DNA of 27,777 nt from positions 1 to 27,777 of IMG/VR virus record IMGVR_UViG_3300027733_000172. The stretch is one strand, 5' to 3'. Shown one piece after another: positions 6,507-13,740 of this stretch. The notes below the pieces were generated by a model. That model was not told the DNA's origin. It ran no database searches and worked only from the letters and a program-made list of their open reading frames with translations. The stretch is from a virus. The first letter of the stretch is position 1; every line of letters begins with the position of its first letter. A program made the translations under genes and the position numbers.

Positions 6507-7125
6507 GTGTTGTACTCGTTTGATTGAGTGTTAAGTTATTCGTATTACCAGTCACAGATACGTTAGCGTTTTTGCCAGCATATCCATTTTGTGTCAGTGT
6601 GAGCGTATTGCTATCGCCACTTGCTGTTACAGTGTTTGTCACATCGTTAGCATTGATTGTTGATGTATATGTATTTAAGTCGCCTGTGATAGCAATAGCC
6701 TGAGTAGCTCCAGTTGATGCAGCGTTATTGCCCTGCGTCAAGCTAACAGTGTTTGTGCTACCAGTTATGTCTAATGTTGTAGCAGAACTCGCAACACTGG
6801 CGCTGCCGCCTATGTCGAGTGTTACTGCGTTGTTATCGCCCACGGTGTTAATAGTCAAGTCAACGTTATCTGCGTTGTTAACAAGACCGTCGATAGTGTT
6901 GCTCGCGCCATCTTGTCTAAAGGTAACGTTTTGATTGCTACCCTCTAAACTAAATGGTGTTGCTTCAGAGCCGATCTTATTTGATTGTCCCTGTTGCTGT
7001 AGTGTTACATTGCTGCCGTCGCCAACTTGATCAATATAGATAGTGTTGGTTGCCGACTGCGCTAAAACCAGTGATGGTGTCATCAAAGCCATAATCAAGA
7101 ACGCTGTCTTGATTTTGTTTCTCAT
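6415..7125 (-). CDS. Curlin-like repeat protein (candidate amyloid subunit)
   Basis: A 236-aa protein with a clear signal peptide (cut after LVLA, residue 22). About eight degenerate curlin-like repeats of roughly 20-25 residues follow, built on G-x2-N-x-[VL]-x-[LFI]-x-Q, for example GDGSNVTLQQQG, GSNQNVTFRQDG, GDSNTLTLTQNG and GNTNNLTLNQT. Such Gln/Asn/Gly/Thr-rich beta-helical repeats are the hallmark of CsgA/CsgB amyloid subunits exported through CsgG. The repeats diverge from the S-x5-Q-x-G-x-N-x-A-x3-Q consensus, so it cannot be called CsgA or CsgB. The C-terminus holds two Cys (SQCGPSGNCAAH). The start overlaps the csgG stop as ATGA. Confidence 0.8.
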   Translation of the reverse strand: MRNKIKTAFLIMALMTPSLVLAQSATNTIYIDQVGDGSNVTLQQQGQSNKIGSEATPFSLEGSNQNVTFRQDGASNTIDGLVNNADNVDLTINTVGDNNAVTLDIGGSASVASSATTLDITGSTNTVSLTQGNNAASTGATQAIAITGDLNTYTSTINANDVTNTVTASGDSNTLTLTQNGYAGKNANVSVTGNTNNLTLNQTSTTHVDSVTVTSVANGTNVIISQCGPSGNCAAH

Positions 7126-7910
7126 TTTTCTTCCTTATATCTCCAGAGGTTTTTGGTTATGCCTTGTTTGATTAGTTCCACCACAGCTTGCTGTATTGCT
7201 GTCTTCACTGCTTTAGTATTAGCTTCATTTTGCGTCATACCAATTTCAGCTTCTACTGCTTTAGTTCCAGCATCTACGAATTTAAACAAAGTAACATCAT
7301 TACCATAAGATAATATAGTCTTAGCTACTTCAACAGTCAAGACAACTTCTCCTGTTTCAGTAGAAGTGCCTCGTAATGCTATAACAACTTCATCTTTTCT
7401 GTATGTAACATCAGCGCCAATACCTAGATATCTTGCACCAGCACCGCCGGTAACAAGATTAGAGTCATAGCCAATTATACCACCCTGCAATATAAGACCA
7501 GCAAACAACATGGGCTTCAGCTTATTAGCATCTTTGCCCACATACTCATCACGGGTAGACTTCACTATCTGACGTTCTTTTGCAAGATCGTCAACTCTAT
7601 TTCTTTCTACTACTGTGAACCATTCTCCTCTACCAGCGTCTTTAAGAGCGCCGATAAGAAGATTGCTTCCCCCTTGTGTCACAGCATTAGAAAAACTAGC
7701 TACATTGTCCTTGTCTTTTCTCTGACCAGTTAGATCAGGGAAATCATATACTGCTACTACCGCTTTTCTTTCAGGTGGCCGCATATCATATAATTCAGTC
7801 AGTTTTGTCCGATACTGTTGCGGATTCTCTGTCAGGTTATCGACAGGAAAATGAGCGCAACCACCGCACAAACTGATACATGCAATAATCATGCACAACG
7901 ACTTTTTCAT
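7122..7910 (-). CDS. csgG: CsgG-type outer-membrane curli secretion lipoprotein
   Basis: A 262-aa protein against 277 for E. coli CsgG. It has a lipoprotein signal with GGC at residues 16-18 (Cys18), though a Cys replaces the usual Leu at -3. Strongly conserved blocks are GGAGARYLGIGAD (E. coli GGVGARYFGIGAD), AKTILSYG, and a C-terminal end with LIKQGITKNLW. CsgG forms a nonameric beta-barrel pore that exports unfolded curli subunits. In the constriction loop (QRKDKDNVASFSNAV) the Phe equivalent to E. coli F56 is kept as Phe73, but Tyr51 is replaced by charged residues and Asn55 by Ser, with one extra residue. Substrate selection may therefore differ. It is coupled to csgF (TAATG) and to the curlin-like gene (ATGA). 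Confidence 0.95.
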   Translation of the reverse strand: MKKSLCMIIACISLCGGCAHFPVDNLTENPQQYRTKLTELYDMRPPERKAVVAVYDFPDLTGQRKDKDNVASFSNAVTQGGSNLLIGALKDAGRGEWFTVVERNRVDDLAKERQIVKSTRDEYVGKDANKLKPMLFAGLILQGGIIGYDSNLVTGGAGARYLGIGADVTYRKDEVVIALRGTSTETGEVVLTVEVAKTILSYGNDVTLFKFVDAGTKAVEAEIGMTQNEANTKAVKTAIQQAVVELIKQGITKNLWRYKEEK

Positions 7911-8362
7911 TAGAAACTAAACCCGCCAACTGGTATGGTAATACTTGTTATATTTCCAGAAGAATCAGTTATGTTCAATACGATTGTGTCACCAGTATTT
8001 GTGTATTGGATACTATTATCGTCTAAAGTAAATGATCCAGAAGCACCTTTACTTGAAAACAAATTCTGCGTCAATTGTTGAGCAATCTGAGAATAAATTC
8101 TAGACTGCAAATTGTTAACAAATCTATTCAAAATAGAGTTTTGATCTGCGAGAGCGGCGGCTTTAAGAGCAGCATCAATCTTGTCTTGAATAGCCTGCCT
8201 ACGGGTATGCTCTTGATTCTCAACAGTAAGCCATTGAGATCCAGCGTTTACCCCACTAAAAGAGGGATTTTTAAATTGATATACGAGTTCTCCGGCTAAT
8301 ACAACTTTCGTACAAAGTAATGATATAAGAAAGCCAGAGAGGATTGTTTTTGTTGTTTTCAT
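7910..8362 (-). CDS. csgF: CsgF-type curli assembly factor
   Basis: A 150-aa protein against 138 for E. coli CsgF. The signal peptide ends at Ala23 and the mature N-terminus GELVYQFKNPSFSG matches E. coli GTMTFQFRNPNFGG. That is the segment which inserts into the CsgG pore and forms its second constriction. A helical middle (about 55-100) and a C-terminal beta region ending ITIPVGGFSF complete the fold. It is the first gene of the operon, 25 bp after a T4-type late promoter (8387-8394), with GGGAGGTGG as a strong ribosome-binding site. Its job would be to dock on CsgG at the cell surface and hold or nucleate the exported subunit. Confidence 0.93.
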   Translation of the reverse strand: MKTTKTILSGFLISLLCTKVVLAGELVYQFKNPSFSGVNAGSQWLTVENQEHTRRQAIQDKIDAALKAAALADQNSILNRFVNNLQSRIYSQIAQQLTQNLFSSKGASGSFTLDDNSIQYTNTGDTIVLNITDSSGNITSITIPVGGFSF

Positions 8363-8386
8363 GGTATGTCCACCTCCCTATGTCTC

Positions 8387-8394
8387 TATTTATA
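8387..8394 (-). promoter_or_regulatory. T4-type late promoter for the curli operon
   Basis: TATAAATA on the minus strand lies 25 bp before the csgF start and directly follows the terminator at 8401-8429. The whole csgF-csgG-curlin-FecR-cyclase operon is therefore predicted to be expressed with the virion genes. Confidence 0.8.
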
Positions 8395-8400
8395 AGGAAT

Positions 8401-8429
8401 AAAAAAAGCCGGGCTAACCATGGCCCAGC
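8401..8429 (-). terminator. Rho-independent terminator
   Basis: On the minus strand GCTGGGC, an 8-base loop and GCCCGGC (7 pairs, one G-T) are followed by seven T residues. It ends transcription of the halogenase-like gene and separates it from the late promoter of the curli operon. Confidence 0.85.
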
Positions 8430-8462
8430 GCGAGTCTATTAGGTAACTACCCTTGTAACTAC

Positions 8463-9719
8463 TTATACGTATATTAGCTGATCAAACGGAACTTTAGTGT
8501 TTCTTAGTGATTTTAAATCTAAACCATAACCGTCTATATACTCTGTCATGATACAATCTGGATGCCAAGAGTAATTTTGCACCCGTTTTAACAAATCGGT
8601 ATCAATTAGAAATTTTTGAAAAGACTTCGAATTCATAAGACGATGTTTTGCTTTTGCACTCGTTGTTTTCCAAAACTCACTGTCTTCTTCAAGTTTGTTT
8701 TCTGAAATATATTGTAATGCAATAAGATTTTGATATTTTTCCATATGCTCATTATACATTCTGTTATGTTCTATATTCAAATAAGACAGTGGCAAATCTT
8801 CAGATACCTTTTGCAAAAATAATTCTGAAAAATTCATATACGTGTGCAAAGGCAATGCATTGGTTGGCTCAAGTAAAAACAATTTGTTTCCTAGATAAAG
8901 AATTCTACCTTCTAAATTTCTTTTTCTACGATACGGTTGCCAAGAAATTTTTGGCAAATTAGTTGTGTCTATACCGCCGCGAATTGCAGAAAATTTTGCA
9001 CATGCTTCTTCTTCAGAAAGAAATTTGTTATTATAGAGATAGCCCCATGCTTTTCTTGTTGCAATAGGAATTCCAAACATCCAGCCATTATCATGATAAT
9101 GCGCCGAAGTAAACATTTCTTCATAGTATTTAAACTCTGGCTGTATGACAACAGAGTTTACTGTTTCGAAAACATCTAGAGTATAGTCTTCACTCTGCAA
9201 TTCTTCTTTTGTCGGATTACCCATACAATTAATAATAACATCAAAAGTATGTGCATGATCATTGCAATGTACAGTTACATTATTTTCTGTTTGATCTATA
9301 GATAGAATAGTATCTTGTATTTCTATAACATTTTTATATTTTGCAATTACTTCTTTAAATACCCATTTGCTCCACACCTGACTGTCAAATTGATATCCCG
9401 CAGCAGGTTGACACACATTAAATGTTGGCAGTCCAGTTCTTTTTTCATAAAAGTATCTAGTAGAGAATTTATAAGTTCCGCTAAATTCTTTACGTCTTCC
9501 ATGTATGGAATCTCCTAGAACATCTTCCATAAGAGCAGGAATTCCAGAACTGGTGCTTTCTCCAACAGGAGCTATTGGAATTTTTGGATCATGTATAATA
9601 ACTACATGAACATGATTCAAATCGTGCTTAACATTGTAATTGTGTACCCGCATTGCAGCAAGAAGAGCAACTGAAGCCGCACTGCCAGCACCAAGAATTC
9701 CTACTTTAAGCGGTTTCAT
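8463..9719 (-). CDS. Flavin-dependent tryptophan-halogenase-like protein
   Basis: A 418-aa protein, somewhat shorter than typical halogenases (about 500-540). An N-terminal FAD-binding Rossmann motif is seen as VGILGAGSAAS (residues 6-16), and PVGEST at 51-56 matches the GES motif of the family. The WxWxIP signature of true halogenases appears as WMFGIP (213-218), with the second Trp replaced by Phe. The active-site Lys could not be placed with confidence. Halogenase-like genes are, from memory, common in T4-like cyanophages, but their substrate is unknown. A terminator follows it and the gene at 9723-10079 precedes it by 3 bp. The coding DNA looks more AT-rich than its neighbours. Confidence 0.78.
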   Translation of the reverse strand: MKPLKVGILGAGSAASVALLAAMRVHNYNVKHDLNHVHVVIIHDPKIPIAPVGESTSSGIPALMEDVLGDSIHGRRKEFSGTYKFSTRYFYEKRTGLPTFNVCQPAAGYQFDSQVWSKWVFKEVIAKYKNVIEIQDTILSIDQTENNVTVHCNDHAHTFDVIINCMGNPTKEELQSEDYTLDVFETVNSVVIQPEFKYYEEMFTSAHYHDNGWMFGIPIATRKAWGYLYNNKFLSEEEACAKFSAIRGGIDTTNLPKISWQPYRRKRNLEGRILYLGNKLFLLEPTNALPLHTYMNFSELFLQKVSEDLPLSYLNIEHNRMYNEHMEKYQNLIALQYISENKLEEDSEFWKTTSAKAKHRLMNSKSFQKFLIDTDLLKRVQNYSWHPDCIMTEYIDGYGLDLKSLRNTKVPFDQLIYV

Positions 9720-9722
9720 AGA

Positions 9723-10079
9723 TTATTCTTTTGATGTTTTTGGTGGTGGAAATGGAATTACATTGTTGATTTTTTTCTTCCGCTTAATGGCTTTCTTTTT
9801 AGCCTTAGCTATATCTATGATAACACTTTCTACAATGTCATCATAAAATTCTTCAATGTCAGTTTCATTCAATGGGTCATAACCACAAGACAACATGTCT
9901 ATGGCTACAGGCAGAGGAACTAAATCTGCTTTAACAATACGGAGATAATAGAAATTAACTACGCCGTCTTTGACAACACATTCGTCTAAATTTTTTGCGT
10001 TATCAATTGTTTGCTTTGTATATTCAGCAATAGTTCTTGTATAGAACTCTTCTACAGCATCATCTTCAATATCAGACAT
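9723..10079 (-). CDS. Hypothetical protein with acidic start and Lys-rich tail
   Basis: A 118-aa protein. The first 85 residues are acidic and mixed helix and strand, with a central DMLSCGYDPLNETDIEEFYDD. The end is a run of lysines (KAKKKAIKRKKKI) followed by a proline stretch (PFPPPK). I recognise no family. It sits between the halogenase-like gene and a small phage-conserved gene, and probably shares their transcript from 11134-11161. Confidence 0.68.
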   Translation of the reverse strand: MSDIEDDAVEEFYTRTIAEYTKQTIDNAKNLDECVVKDGVVNFYYLRIVKADLVPLPVAIDMLSCGYDPLNETDIEEFYDDIVESVIIDIAKAKKKAIKRKKKINNVIPFPPPKTSKE

Positions 10080-10114
10080 TGTTCAGTTCCCTACACTGTA
10101 ATCTCGTATTTAGT

Positions 10115-10402
10115 TTAATAACCCCAGTCGGATTCATTATCCTTTTCCTTATTAGAAAGTCGAGCAGCAAAAATCATCAGTGTGATAATTTCAGTAGGGG
10201 TTTGCCAACCGATAACACTATCTTTTTCTGAAATGGGATAAAAATTACCAGCAGGATCAATAATTGCAACCTCTGCCGTTGTTTCAGTAGAATACGTACC
10301 AACGCCCCACTGTACACTGATAGTGTAGCCGTTCGGATACGTAATCTGAAAACCTTTGTTTTCGTTACAATTAAAAACAGAATTGATATTACTCTTGGAC
10401 AT
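10115..10402 (-). CDS. Phage-conserved hypothetical protein
   Basis: A 95-aa beta-rich protein with GFQITYPNGYTISVQWGVGT, a sequence type I recall beside Gp88-family genes in several unrelated phages. There are no catalytic motifs. Its ATG overlaps the Gp88 stop (TAATG at 10400-10404), so the two are probably translated together and may work together. The context near nucleotide metabolism says little about its role. Confidence 0.7.
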   Translation of the reverse strand: MSKSNINSVFNCNENKGFQITYPNGYTISVQWGVGTYSTETTAEVAIIDPAGNFYPISEKDSVIGWQTPTEIITLMIFAARLSNKEKDNESDWGY

Positions 10403-11103
10403 TAAGCAACCTCTTTAACGAAGCCCGTGGCATCTTTCTTAGCCTTGCCTTTAGCCTTAAGAGCAACAATATTCATATTGCCGTCAAGGAACCGCAGGTC
10501 GCTATCATCGCCGTCAATGACAGGGCGACCAAGGTACGAGATCGGGAAGTTCGGCGTACGGAACACAACTGCAACATTCATACCGTTTTCCAGAGCAATC
10601 TTGGCATTCTCCTGATTGTCTTCAGCCAGAGAGAAAGTCAGATGATAATTGCTAGGGATCTTGCGGCGATTGTGGCGCTTGGTGTAGTCATAGAACTGTA
10701 CAGTAGGAAACAACTCCATGACGTTGGAGAAGCTTGTGCCCTCATAAGTCACAGCAACACGTTCCCAAGGAATGTCGCTGGTGCCGTTTAGGCGCACGGT
10801 AGGAATAAACCCTTGCTTCGCGGCAGACTTCACGAAAGCCGTAATCTCCTTGATCAACTGCGCCATGAACTGGTCACGGGCTTCGAAAAAGAACTTGGTC
10901 TTGGCAATACGTGCCTGTTGGACGTTAGAGAAAGCCCCACGACCAGCGGAGTAAAGACAAGCGGCGCGACAACCATCAGTAGCCATCGGACAGACTTCAT
11001 AGCCAGAAATGTTAGCCGGGGCAAGGTACAGAATACCCGTCATGTAGCCTTGTTTTTGACCCTTGACTGTTTTCGTGTTTGTATCAATTCCGAGCAGTTT
11101 CAT
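10402..11103 (-). CDS. Gp88-family (mycobacteriophage Gene product 88-like) protein
   Basis: About 233 aa. The N-terminal half matches the Gp88 family found across phages and plasmids, with KQGYMTGILYLAPA followed by the Cys-rich CPMATDGCRAACLYSAGRG; the Cys residues could bind metal. Later blocks are FIPTVRLNGTSDIPWE and AVVFRTPNFP. The family's biochemical role is not established as far as I know. I chose ATG 11103 over ATG 11115 because GAGG lies about 6 bases before it, while 11115 has no clear ribosome-binding site. It is the first gene after the promoter at 11134-11161. Confidence 0.78.
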   Translation of the reverse strand: MKLLGIDTNTKTVKGQKQGYMTGILYLAPANISGYEVCPMATDGCRAACLYSAGRGAFSNVQQARIAKTKFFFEARDQFMAQLIKEITAFVKSAAKQGFIPTVRLNGTSDIPWERVAVTYEGTSFSNVMELFPTVQFYDYTKRHNRRKIPSNYHLTFSLAEDNQENAKIALENGMNVAVVFRTPNFPISYLGRPVIDGDDSDLRFLDGNMNIVALKAKGKAKKDATGFVKEVA

Positions 11104-11133
11104 CGCTAACCTCATCTCAATTTCAATATAACT

Positions 11134-11161
11134 ATATTAACAGGATGGTAGGTAGAGTCAA
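11134..11161 (-). promoter_or_regulatory. Sigma70-like extended -10 promoter adjoining repeat array B
   Basis: On the minus strand TTGACT (11156-11161), a 16-bp spacer and TGT-TAATAT (-10 at 11134-11139, TGn at 11140-11142). The architecture, spacer length and upstream GGCTAAGTCA box are the same as at 883-910. It drives the Gp88-family gene and probably the three genes after it. Confidence 0.72.
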
Positions 11162-11164
11162 GAA

Positions 11165-11271
11165 CTATCTTTTCAATAAAATCAATGACTTAGCCAAGCT
11201 GTTAAATTTTGTGAGTAAAATCAACAACTTAGCTCGAAAACTATCTTTTCAATGAAATCAATGACTTAGCC
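11165..11271. repeat. Three-copy 37-39-bp periodic repeat (array B)
   Basis: Copies lie near 11165-11194, 11206-11234 (degenerate) and 11241-11271. The full copies share ATCTTTTCAAT, then AAATCAATGACTTAGCC. The ATCAA cores start at 11181, 11220 and 11257, spaced 39 and 37 bp, and match array A at 1-65. The last copy directly abuts the -35 box of the promoter at 11134-11161. About ten bases remain between the array and that promoter, so the whole intergenic gap is regulatory. Confidence 0.78.
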
Positions 11272-11711
11272 TAAACGACGGATTTGAAGCTGGATTTGTA
11301 GTCTTTCACCCTGCGATAGTACCGCAGCATGATGTTATCATTGTAATAGTCCATAGACTCCAGCACATTGCTCAACACTTGCTGGCGCAACTCATGATAA
11401 TTCACATCGCCGCGAGATTCATGCAATGACAATATCTCTCTAGAGAAATTCTCTTTACCATGAAGTTCTATATCAGCAAGAAGTGTCTTTGAACTGCCGT
11501 AGTATTTTTGCCAGTCAGATTGTTTTCTGGTTATGACTCTATTCTTTTTGCCCGCAACTTTCTTTTTAGTTGTAGAATAGAAATACTTTCGACCGATGTA
11601 CTTCTTGTTTGTTACTTTGTTTGTGATCAGATAAACGAAACCGAACCAATCGCCTACCATATCAGGTGTGAAGATTTCTCTGTCAAACACCCATGGGTTC
11701 GGATATGTCAT
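11271..11711 (-). CDS. GIY-YIG-domain protein, putative endonuclease
   Basis: About 146 aa. FGFVYLITNKVTNKKYIGRK near residues 23-42 carries the GIY-YIG core in the form FVY and YIG, with the following Arg where the catalytic Arg is expected. The family cuts DNA and includes the phage Seg homing endonucleases. This protein lacks an obvious separate DNA-recognition domain, and the catalytic Glu near the C-terminus could not be placed firmly. ATG 11711 overlaps the stop of the zinc-ribbon gene (TGATG), a better start than GTG 11714. Its stop directly abuts repeat array B. It may be a free-standing homing endonuclease or a recombination enzyme. Confidence 0.75.
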   Translation of the reverse strand: MTYPNPWVFDREIFTPDMVGDWFGFVYLITNKVTNKKYIGRKYFYSTTKKKVAGKKNRVITRKQSDWQKYYGSSKTLLADIELHGKENFSREILSLHESRGDVNYHELRQQVLSNVLESMDYYNDNIMLRYYRRVKDYKSSFKSVV

Positions 11712-11881
11712 CACTCGTCAAACAAATCTTCTTCAAAATCATCTTCTATGATAGAGTCATCAACTACATCGCTACCGCAAAAAGGACAATAAAGAATCTC
11801 ATTTGAATTTAAGCTAGTGACAACTTTAAATTCTGCATCACATACTGTGCATGTGATCCACTCTCTGTCTCTCGTACTCAT
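11711..11881 (-). CDS. Small zinc-ribbon protein
   Basis: A 56-aa protein read from the minus strand. Two CxxC knuckles (TCTVC at residues 10-14 and YCPFCG at 31-36), about 18 residues apart, form a classic zinc ribbon. They are followed by a very acidic tail (DDSIIEDDFEEDLFDE). The start overlaps the end of the dCMP deaminase gene by 44 bases and its TGA overlaps the next ATG. Small zinc ribbons with acidic tails are common phage proteins and may bind nucleic acid or RNA polymerase; the role here is unknown. Confidence 0.78.
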   Translation of the reverse strand: MSTRDREWITCTVCDAEFKVVTSLNSNEILYCPFCGSDVVDDSIIEDDFEEDLFDE

Positions 11882-12320
11882 ATGAAAATCTCCAATTTTC
11901 TGTATTTAAAATATCAGAGTATTTGTGTACGCCGATATTGCATTTATTTATTAATTGAACGCCGTCTGAACAACGGTATTCATTCTTATATATGATATCG
12001 GAAATCCCACATGAAATAATCATCTTAGCACACTCTATACACGGCGCATGTGTAACAAACATAACAGAGCCGTGTGCTGACTCTGTAGATGCTGCTAGTT
12101 TTAATATTGCATTAGCTTCTGCATGAATGACTTCTGGCTTTGTTCTACCGTCTTCGCCTTCGCAGCAATTGTCATAACCCGGCGGAGTGCCATTATAGCC
12201 CAAAGATAAAATGCGTCTATCTTTTACGATAACGCATCCTACTTGTAGTCGTTTTGCTCCTGATAAGATGGCTGTTAGTTCAGCTACATCCATAAAATAT
12301 TCAACAAACTTTCTCTTCAC
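11838..12320 (-). CDS. dCMP (deoxycytidylate) deaminase
   Basis: About 160 aa. It has the zinc-dependent deaminase signature: HAEANAIL (zinc His and catalytic Glu) and PCIECAK (two zinc Cys), with GYNGTPPGYDNCCEGE in front, as in phage and eukaryotic dCMP deaminases. It converts dCMP to dUMP, the substrate of the ThyX encoded upstream in the same run, so it feeds dTMP synthesis. I chose GTG 12320 because GGAG lies 8 bases before it. ATG 12293 is an alternative, and a TTG at 12365 would extend it by 15 residues without a ribosome-binding site. It overlaps both neighbours. Confidence 0.9.
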   Translation of the reverse strand: MKRKFVEYFMDVAELTAILSGAKRLQVGCVIVKDRRILSLGYNGTPPGYDNCCEGEDGRTKPEVIHAEANAILKLAASTESAHGSVMFVTHAPCIECAKMIISCGISDIIYKNEYRCSDGVQLINKCNIGVHKYSDILNTENWRFSYEYERQRVDHMHSM

Positions 12321-12495
12321 TCGGCGGTCTCCATATAACATCATCATATTGAATTGCAGACACAAGGCCGTTCTTTACCATTGCGACAGATATATAAGCA
12401 TCTAATAAAACTTTAGCTGTTGATCTAGAAATTGTTCCATCTAAAACCATTTTAATAATATCAGACGCTATCTTGGGATCAAGTGTCCATTTCAT
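12301..12495 (-). CDS. Small hypothetical protein
   Basis: About 64 aa from ATG 12495, beginning MKWTLDPKIASDIIKMVLDG. It is largely helical with a Trp near the end (DDVIWRPPSEE). No family is recognised. It overlaps the previous gene's end by 17 bases and the deaminase start by 20, so it lies within a coupled run between nrdB and the deaminase. The frame is open further back to a TTG at 12516, but ATG 12495 is the more likely start. Confidence 0.65.
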   Translation of the reverse strand: MKWTLDPKIASDIIKMVLDGTISRSTAKVLLDAYISVAMVKNGLVSAIQYDDVIWRPPSEEKVC

Positions 12496-12661
12496 TAATG
12501 AAACTTTCAACTTCAACTATTGCGCGTTGCAAAGCTTGTAGCTCTACTCCCATGTCATGAATACCATGAGCATCTTTATTTTCTAAAAATACTTTAGCCA
12601 TACTCCAACAAATCTTTTCTCTTTCTTTTAAAGATTTAATTCTTGTTAATATTTTTGACAT
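12479..12661 (-). CDS. Small helical hypothetical protein
   Basis: A 60-aa protein, almost entirely helical and charged (LTRIKSLKEREKICWSMAKV and LQALQRAIVEVESF), probably a coiled coil. Its ATG overlaps the nrdB stop (TAATG). No family is recognised. The position next to nrdB is conserved only in the sense of sharing a transcript, and says nothing firm about function. Confidence 0.65.
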   Translation of the reverse strand: MSKILTRIKSLKEREKICWSMAKVFLENKDAHGIHDMGVELQALQRAIVEVESFINEMDT

Positions 12662-13740
12662 TATAGGCTAAATCCTTTGAATGTGTTTTCATCTACGTCT
12701 AAATTAACACCGCCGACAACGTAAGAAGAGATTTCAGTTTCTTGAGGAGCAACTTGCACTTCAGAACCGCTAATCCATTTCTGAGTCCATGGTAAAGGAT
12801 TAGAACCACTCTTGTATGAAGTATGTATACCTGCGGCACTCATACGCTTATGTCCAATCCAATCAATGTATTCACATAGCAATGTAGTGTTTAGGCCGAT
12901 CATAGAGCCGTCTTTGAAGAGATACTCTGCCCATGCTTTCTCTTGTGAGATAACAGCATTGAACATATCTTCAACTTCTTTTGCACACTCTACTTTGATT
13001 TTCTCAAAGTCCGAATCGTCCTTTGGCAACAACTTTAAAATCTGTTGTGTTGCTGCAAGATGTACGTTCTCATCACGTGCAATGAACTTGATGATCTTAG
13101 CATTGCCTTCCATCTTTTTAAGTTCTGCGAAAGCCCAAGAGCAAGCAAACGAAACATAGAAACGAATACCTTCTAGAGCATTGACTGCGTTAATGCAGAG
13201 CCAAAGGGCTTTCTTGTTCTCATACAGATCATAGTTCTTAGTCTTAGTAAGAGAGTGAAGTGCAATCAAATCATCATAGTACTTGCTGATATCTTTAGCG
13301 CAATCTACAATCTCTTTGATGTTCAGCATATCATCAAATACTTTAGACGGATCAGCATACACATTACGAATGATGTGTGTATATGATCTACTGTGAATAG
13401 TCTCAAAGTAAGACCATGTGATGATAAACGTCTCTAGCTCTGGCAAAGAGACAATAGGAAGAAGAACAGTCACAGGTGATCTACCCTGTACACTGTCAAG
13501 AAGAATCTGACGCTTTAGATTGCTAGTGAAAATATGTTGTTCGTGTGGCGTAAGTGACTTAAAGTCTTTTGCGTCACGTGTACAATCAATCTCTGTAGGT
13601 TGCCAGAAGAAACCGTTTTGTTTCTCTGTAATCTTTTCAAAGATAGAATACTTCTGTACATCATATCTAGAAATACCAACGTCACCATCAAAGAACATTT
13701 TCTTTCCAGAATAGTCCGTGATGTTATTAAAAACAGTCAT
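12661..13740 (-). CDS. nrdB: Class Ia ribonucleotide reductase beta subunit
   Basis: A 359-aa protein near the usual length. It carries the diiron ligands Asp82 (LLDSVQGRSP), Glu113 and His116 (YFETIHSRSY), Glu190 (NALEGIRFY), and Glu224 and His227 (ARDENVH). The radical tyrosine is Tyr120. The C-terminal VDENTFKGFSL would bind NrdA. It makes the tyrosyl radical that the alpha subunit uses to reduce ribonucleotides to deoxyribonucleotides for phage DNA synthesis. It overlaps the GNAT gene by 4 bases. nrdA lies upstream, separated by speD and the acetyltransferase gene, which is an unusual insertion between the two subunits. Confidence 0.97.
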   Translation of the reverse strand: MTVFNNITDYSGKKMFFDGDVGISRYDVQKYSIFEKITEKQNGFFWQPTEIDCTRDAKDFKSLTPHEQHIFTSNLKRQILLDSVQGRSPVTVLLPIVSLPELETFIITWSYFETIHSRSYTHIIRNVYADPSKVFDDMLNIKEIVDCAKDISKYYDDLIALHSLTKTKNYDLYENKKALWLCINAVNALEGIRFYVSFACSWAFAELKKMEGNAKIIKFIARDENVHLAATQQILKLLPKDDSDFEKIKVECAKEVEDMFNAVISQEKAWAEYLFKDGSMIGLNTTLLCEYIDWIGHKRMSAAGIHTSYKSGSNPLPWTQKWISGSEVQVAPQETEISSYVVGGVNLDVDENTFKGFSL

